This document shows positions 59,721 through 64,000 of a DNA stretch of 64,000 nt, in pieces. A program made the position numbers and the translations under genes. The notes beneath the pieces are model-generated. The model was not told where the DNA came from. It did not search any database and worked only from the letters and a program-made list of their open reading frames with translations. Origin of the DNA: Pectobacterium araliae (GTDB lineage: Bacteria; Pseudomonadota; Gammaproteobacteria; Enterobacterales; Enterobacteriaceae); NCBI RefSeq assembly GCF_037076465.1, contig NZ_AP028908.1, positions 2,852,001 through 2,916,000 on the forward strand, in the 5' to 3' direction. Numbering within the stretch: the stretch's first letter is position 1; the number at the start of each line of letters is the position of its first letter.

Positions 59721-61139
59721 ATGAGTAAAGTGAAACAACAGGATATTGACCGTCTGATCGAATTGGTCGGCGGGCGTGAGAACATCGCGGCCGTTACGCA
59801 CTGTATCACTCGCCTTCGCTTCGTCTTGCACGATGCTTCCAAAGCGCATCCCAAAAACATTGAAGAAATGCGAATGGTGAAAGGCTGCTTCACGAATGCC
59901 GGACAATTTCAGGTCGTGATCGGCACTGAGGTCGACGAGTATTACAAGGCGCTGCTCGCTACCACGGGCAAAGGTGAAATCAATAAGGAAGAAGCCAAAG
60001 TCGCCGCCCGCCAGAATATGAGCTGGTTCGAGCGCAGCATTTCACATTTTGCCGAGATCTTTTTTCCACTGCTTCCCGCACTCATCAGCGGAGGCTTGAT
60101 CCTCGGGGCGCGTAACGTTATCGGCGATATCCCGATGCGAGACGGGCAAACGCTGGTACAGCTCTACCCAATCTGGCAAACCGCCTATGATTTCCTCTGG
60201 TTATTGGGGGAAGCCATCTTTTTCTATCTCCCCGTAGCCGTTTGTTGGTCAACCGTGCGTAAAATGGGTGGCACGCCCATCCTCGGTATTGTGCTAGGTA
60301 TCACGCTGGTATCACCGCAGTTAATGAATGCCTACCTCATCGGTCAACAAACGCCAGAGGTGTGGAATTTTGGCTGGTTCACGATTGAGAAGATAGGTTA
60401 TCAGGCGCAGGTTATCCCTTCCGTATTAGCTGGGATGGCGTTGGCACTGATCGAAACTCGGCTGAAAAAAATCGTACCGGATTACCTCTATCTGGTGGTC
60501 GTGCCCGTAACATCGCTCATTTTGGCCGTTTTCCTGGCACACACGTTAATTGGTCCGTTTGGTCGCATGATTGGCGATGGCGTTGCCTGGGCCGTTAAGG
60601 CAGTCATGACAGGCAGTTTTGCTCCCGTTGGCGCCGCGCTGTTTGGGTTCCTGTATGCGCCGCTGGTCATCACGGGCGTGCATCAAACCACGCTGGCGAT
60701 TGATATGCAGATGATTCAAAGTATGGGCGGCACGCCGGTCTGGCCACTGATTGCGCTGTCCAATATTGCACAAGCTTCGGCCGTCGTCGGGGTAATTCTC
60801 ATCAGCCGGAAAGCCAACGAACGAGAAATTTCTGTCCCCGCGGCAATCTCTGCTTTTCTTGGCGTGTCCGAGCCTGCCATGTACGGAATTAACCTGAAAT
60901 ACCGCTTTCCGATGCTATGCGCCATGATCGGTTCCGCTGCCGCTGCGCTTATTTGCGGCCTCTACGGCGTAACCGCAAATGGCATCGGCGTGGGAGGACT
61001 TCCGGGCATCCTCTCTATCAAGCCACAATTTTGGGGGATCTTTGCCCTCGCCATGCTGGTCGCTGCCGTGATTCCAATTGTACTGACGTCGCTGGTCTAT
61101 AAGCGCAAAATCAACAATGGCACGCTAGATCCCGAATAA
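59721..61139 (+). CDS. treB: Trehalose-specific PTS enzyme IIBC
   Basis: A 472-residue phosphotransferase importer that takes up trehalose and releases trehalose 6-phosphate inside. The IIB domain at the N terminus has the phosphorylated cysteine in AAVTHCITRLRFVLHD near residue 29. The membrane IIC domain follows from about residue 110 with the substrate region (MGGTPILGIVLGITLVSP and GVHQTTLAID). No IIA domain is present, as in E. coli, where the glucose IIA protein serves it. An AAGGAC ribosome site precedes the ATG. treC follows in the same operon. Confidence 0.93.
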   Translation: MSKVKQQDIDRLIELVGGRENIAAVTHCITRLRFVLHDASKAHPKNIEEMRMVKGCFTNAGQFQVVIGTEVDEYYKALLATTGKGEINKEEAKVAARQNMSWFERSISHFAEIFFPLLPALISGGLILGARNVIGDIPMRDGQTLVQLYPIWQTAYDFLWLLGEAIFFYLPVAVCWSTVRKMGGTPILGIVLGITLVSPQLMNAYLIGQQTPEVWNFGWFTIEKIGYQAQVIPSVLAGMALALIETRLKKIVPDYLYLVVVPVTSLILAVFLAHTLIGPFGRMIGDGVAWAVKAVMTGSFAPVGAALFGFLYAPLVITGVHQTTLAIDMQMIQSMGGTPVWPLIALSNIAQASAVVGVILISRKANEREISVPAAISAFLGVSEPAMYGINLKYRFPMLCAMIGSAAAALICGLYGVTANGIGVGGLPGILSIKPQFWGIFALAMLVAAVIPIVLTSLVYKRKINNGTLDPE

Positions 61140-61204
61140 CCGTCCCACTCCCTATTCAGCCACGTCTGTTGAGACGTGGCTATATCGCTACAGGAGGATT
61201 CTTC

Positions 61205-62896
61205 ATGAGTACATCACTCCCCTGGTGGCAAAACGGCGTAATTTATCAAATCTACCCGAAGAGCTTTCAGGACAGTTCCGGAAATGGCATTGGCGATATT
61301 GCTGGCATCACCTCCCGACTCGATTATCTGCAACAATTGGGCGTCGATGCAATCTGGCTGACTCCGGTTTATCTCTCTCCTCAGGTTGATAACGGCTATG
61401 ACGTCGCTGACTACTGCGCCATCGATCCAACCTACGGTACGATGGCCGATATGGAAACACTGATCGCCGAAGCACATCGACGCCGTATCCATATCGTTAT
61501 GGATATGGTGTTCAATCATACTTCTACGCAACACCACTGGTTCCAGAATGCGCAGGATCGCCGTAGTCCCTATCGCCATTTCTATATCTGGCGTGATGGC
61601 AACGACGGCGCACCGCCCAATAACTGGCGTTCAAAATTTGGTGGCCCCGCCTGGCAGTGGCACGCGGAAAGTAAACAGTACTACCTGCATCTGTTCGCCA
61701 CCGAGCAGGCCGATCTGAATTGGGAGCATCCGCGTGTGCGGGATGAACTAAAGCAGGTCTGTGAATTCTGGGCGGATAAAGGCGTGGACGGACTGAGGCT
61801 GGATGTGATCAATTTGGTTTCCAAGCAGCAGGATTTCCCATCAGACGCACAGGGCGATGGACGCCGCTTCTATACCGATGGCCCACTGATTCATGAGTAC
61901 TTACAGGAGTTCAGTCAGGATGTTTTTCAGCCTCGCGACCTGATGACCGTCGGCGAGATGTCATCGACCTCGCTAGATCACTGCCGCCGCTACGCGGCAA
62001 TGGACGGTAGTGAACTCTCCATGACGTTCAATTTCCATCATCTGAAAGTCGATTATCCCAATGGGGAAAAATGGACGCTGGCGGAACCTGATTTTATTCA
62101 GCTCAAGCAAATTTTTAATCACTGGCAACAGGGGATGCACAACCGCGCCTGGAACGCCTTGTTCTGGTGTAATCACGATCAGCCGCGCATTGTGTCGCGC
62201 TTTGGTGACGAAGGCGAATTCCGTGTGCAATCAGCCAAGATGCTGGCAATGGTGCTTCATGGTATGCAAGGCACGCCCTATATCTATCAGGGAGAAGAGC
62301 TGGGTATGACCAACCCCGGCTATACACAGATTGCACAATACCGCGATATTGAAAGCCTGAATCAGTTTGCCGAACAGCGCGATCGCGGTCAGTCAGATGC
62401 TCAAATCTTAGCGATCCTCGCCAGCAAATCACGCGATAACGGCCGTACACCGATGCAATGGGATGCCAGCAATCATGCTGGATTTACGACCGGCACACCC
62501 TGGATAACCCCATGCCAGAATTTCGATCACATCAACGCGGCACAGGCGCTGGCGGATAAAGACTCCGTTTTCTATACCTACCAACAGCTTATCGCTATGC
62601 GTAAAGCACTGCCGCTGCTGACACACGGAGACTATCAGGATTTGCTGCCTGACCATCCTACTATCTGGTGCTATCAACGTATCTGGAAAGGACAGCGACT
62701 TCTGGTTTTGGCAAACCTCAGCAAACAGCCCCAGCGCTGGCAACCACCAACAGATATTCATGACCATCGCTGGCGGCTGTTATTCAGCAATTATTCTGAC
62801 GCACAGCCCCAACCCGCCATTCTGGCACTACGTCCATTTGAATCCATCTATTGGGTACAAGGGATGCAGGAGAAAGAGGACAAGATTCAAGACTAG
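61205..62896 (+). CDS. treC: Trehalose-6-phosphate hydrolase
   Basis: A 563-residue GH13 enzyme splitting trehalose 6-phosphate into glucose and glucose 6-phosphate. WWQNGVIYQIYPKSFQDS at the N terminus, the nucleophile in GLRLDVINLV, the acid/base glutamate in VGEMSS and WCNHDQPRIVSRFGDE with the stabilising aspartate are all visible. The start at 61205 is chosen for its AGGAGGA ribosome site. It lies 65 bases after treB. treR is not adjacent, unlike in E. coli. Confidence 0.93.
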   Translation: MSTSLPWWQNGVIYQIYPKSFQDSSGNGIGDIAGITSRLDYLQQLGVDAIWLTPVYLSPQVDNGYDVADYCAIDPTYGTMADMETLIAEAHRRRIHIVMDMVFNHTSTQHHWFQNAQDRRSPYRHFYIWRDGNDGAPPNNWRSKFGGPAWQWHAESKQYYLHLFATEQADLNWEHPRVRDELKQVCEFWADKGVDGLRLDVINLVSKQQDFPSDAQGDGRRFYTDGPLIHEYLQEFSQDVFQPRDLMTVGEMSSTSLDHCRRYAAMDGSELSMTFNFHHLKVDYPNGEKWTLAEPDFIQLKQIFNHWQQGMHNRAWNALFWCNHDQPRIVSRFGDEGEFRVQSAKMLAMVLHGMQGTPYIYQGEELGMTNPGYTQIAQYRDIESLNQFAEQRDRGQSDAQILAILASKSRDNGRTPMQWDASNHAGFTTGTPWITPCQNFDHINAAQALADKDSVFYTYQQLIAMRKALPLLTHGDYQDLLPDHPTIWCYQRIWKGQRLLVLANLSKQPQRWQPPTDIHDHRWRLLFSNYSDAQPQPAILALRPFESIYWVQGMQEKEDKIQD

Positions 62897-62910
62897 AGGA
62901 TATCGTGAGA

Positions 62911-62932
62911 TGTAGCGGGTAACCCCGCTACA
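62911..62932 (+). terminator. Hairpin after treC
   Basis: TGTAGCGGG and CCCGCTACA form a perfect 9-bp stem with a TAAC loop, 15 bases after the treC stop. Only a weak T-rich tail follows, so it is a probable but not certain terminator. Confidence 0.5.
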
Positions 62933-63043
62933 TTGTCAGGCATGTTACATGATCCATTCGGGTGACATAATTTACTCGGGAATTCGCCCTATCTTGCTCA
63001 TCGTCACTGAGCGATAGAGCGATTCTGACGCAGAGTGCAGAAA

Positions 63044-63355
63044 CTAGCGCTTAGCCAGCAGCAATCCCAATACCAGGCCAACTGTGGCACCGATACCAAT
63101 ACCGTGCCACGGTTTGTCATGCACATAAACATCGGCTTTGTTGGCCACCTGCTTGGCGCGTGCATAATAGCTGTCAGTCACGCCGATACGGGCTTTGACT
63201 TCAAGTAGTGCTTTTTCCGCCCCCTTTTTCAAATCGAGATAGGCTTGATCTGCCTGATCGCCCGTGTAGCGCAGCACCTCATCTAACGTCTCGGACAGAA
63301 GTTTTAAATCATCATCAACACGAATTTCTTCAGGCTGTTTTTTTGTCGCTGCCAT
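63044..63355 (-). CDS. elaB: ElaB family ribosome-associated membrane protein (DUF883)
   Basis: A 103-residue protein of the ElaB/YqjD family. IRVDDDLKLLSETLDEVLRYTGDQADQ matches the E. coli ElaB N terminus, a charged helical middle follows, and the C terminus is a membrane anchor (GIGIGATVGLVLGLLLAKR). These proteins tether ribosomes to the inner membrane in stationary phase. The start at 63355 is supported by GAAGGAAG. Confidence 0.9.
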   Translation of the reverse strand: MAATKKQPEEIRVDDDLKLLSETLDEVLRYTGDQADQAYLDLKKGAEKALLEVKARIGVTDSYYARAKQVANKADVYVHDKPWHGIGIGATVGLVLGLLLAKR

Positions 63356-63516
63356 AAAGTGCTTCCTTCTGTTATGAAAAGTCATGAGTTATAAATCGTT
63401 GTCTTTTTAACTATAGACAATTTTTCCTGACTTCTACGGCTTCAGCAGACCAGAGCATTCCTAAAACGTACTTGCTTACTATCACCCCCTCCTGAGGTGA
63501 CAGTAATTTTGCTGAC

Positions 63517-63547
63517 AAAAAAACGCCGTTGATTCTCATCAACGGCG
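63517..63547 (-). terminator. Terminator at the end of the nuo operon
   Basis: On the minus strand CGCCGTTGAT, a GAGA loop and ATCAACGGCG form a perfect 10-bp stem followed by seven T residues, 32 bases after the nuoN stop. It is a strong intrinsic terminator for the nuo operon. Confidence 0.93.
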
Positions 63548-63578
63548 CTTCATTATTCAACCTGACACTCGTCAGTGG

Positions 63579-64000
63579 TTACATCATTGGCTGCGCCAAC
63601 TGCACCAGAGAGATAAGCGGTTGCGGGTACAAACCAAAGAACAGCACGGCGATGGAGGAGATCAGGACGACCACACCGCCAGCCGTTAAGGCCCAGTTAT
63701 TTGGGGTATCACGCTGTAGCTGTTGAGGCGCATTCAAGAACAAGCTGACCATCACACGCAAGTAGTAGTACAAGCCAATGGCGCTACCCAGTACAACGGC
63801 CCCCGTCAGCCACCACAGCTCGGCATTAACGCCGACAGCCAGCACGTAGAATTTACCGAAGAAGCCCAGCGTCATTGGAATACCCGCCAGAGACAGCATC
63901 ATCACGGTCATCACCGCCGACAGAATCGGTTTATGCCAGAACAAACCACGGTAAGAGAACAGTGAATCGGCATCCGGGCCACGGTACGGACTAGACATCA
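63579..64000 (-). CDS. nuoN: NADH-quinone oxidoreductase subunit N, C-terminal part
   Basis: The last roughly 140 residues of a protein of about 485. The gene runs off the right edge, so its start is outside the window. [27 protein letters not shown] is the conserved late membrane segment of NuoN, and [18 protein letters not shown] follows. NuoN is a proton-pumping antiporter-like membrane subunit of respiratory complex I. The gene being last before a strong terminator matches its position at the end of nuoA-N. Confidence 0.92.
   Translation of the reverse strand, partial: MSSPYRGPDADSLFSYRGLFWHKPILSAVMTVMMLSLAGIPMTLGFFGKFYVLAVGVNAELWWLTGAVVLGSAIGLYYYLRVMVSLFLNAPQQLQRDTPNNWALTAGGVVVLISSIAVLFFGLYPQPLISLVQLAQPMM

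Noticed and set aside
1..64000. CRISPR arrays, tRNA or rRNA genes and insertion sequences
   Set aside because: No regularly spaced direct repeats, cloverleaf-like sequences, rRNA segments or transposase genes were seen while reading the window.

Overview
The window looks like chromosome of an enterobacterial plant-associated gammaproteobacterium, most likely a Pectobacterium or close soft-rot relative. This is inferred from many proteins that closely resemble Escherichia coli or Klebsiella families (CydA, YbiT, ElaB, YlaC, YehS, TreB/TreC, NasR-NasFEDCBA) combined with an accessory gene set unlike either genus. Gene density is high. No rRNA, tRNA, CRISPR array, transposase or complete prophage was seen.

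Positions 1-17.6 kb form an accessory region with a sulfur and amino-acid theme. It holds an M20 peptidase, an alpha/beta hydrolase and an enolase-superfamily enzyme. A leftward operon follows (2-oxoglutarate dioxygenase, then a MetQIN-like ABC transporter) preceded by a ribosome-binding-site-equipped upstream ORF with a Cys-Cys pair. Next come a family-3 amino-acid ABC transporter split by an MmgE/PrpD gene, a class IV aminotransferase that seems to lack the PLP lysine, a small AT-rich islet of three unrecognised genes, and a reverse transsulfuration pair (cystathionine beta-synthase and gamma-lyase). That pair is bracketed by inverted copies of a structured repeat.

Positions 18-30 kb hold an Old Yellow Enzyme with a divergent ArsR regulator, then a sugar cluster (FGGY kinase, 2-hydroxyacid dehydrogenase, PfkB kinase, ribose-type ABC transporter), a lone mtnD, yehS and an Rpn nuclease gene with an intragenic second start.

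Positions 30-43 kb are the nitrate assimilation system: nasR, then nasF-nasE-nasD-nasCB(fused)-nasA-cobA. It has a textbook sigma-54 promoter and a leader terminator of the kind NasR antiterminates. NasFED import nitrate, NasA reduces it to nitrite, the NasC-NirB-NirD fusion reduces nitrite to ammonium, and CobA supplies the siroheme precursor. A third copy of the structured repeat lies between nasR and the nasF promoter.

Positions 43.6-64 kb are mostly conserved genes: cydABX, yidHG, fdhE, a MocR regulator with a glutamine amidotransferase, an EEP nuclease with an overlapping small acidic protein, ylaC, the Fur-box-preceded anaerobic heme degradation operon chuWXY, ybiT, a PhzF protein, a RimL-like acetyltransferase, treBC, elaB and the 3' end of nuoN. 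Between the acetyltransferase and treB sits a short gene for a 32-residue basic protein with its own promoter, two CRP sites and a terminator.

The observations most worth following are the structured repeat family with compensatory base changes, the CRP-linked small-protein gene, the Rpn gene-within-gene, the NasC-NirB-NirD fusion, the Cys-containing upstream ORF, the nuclease/acidic-protein pair, and the AT-rich islet.
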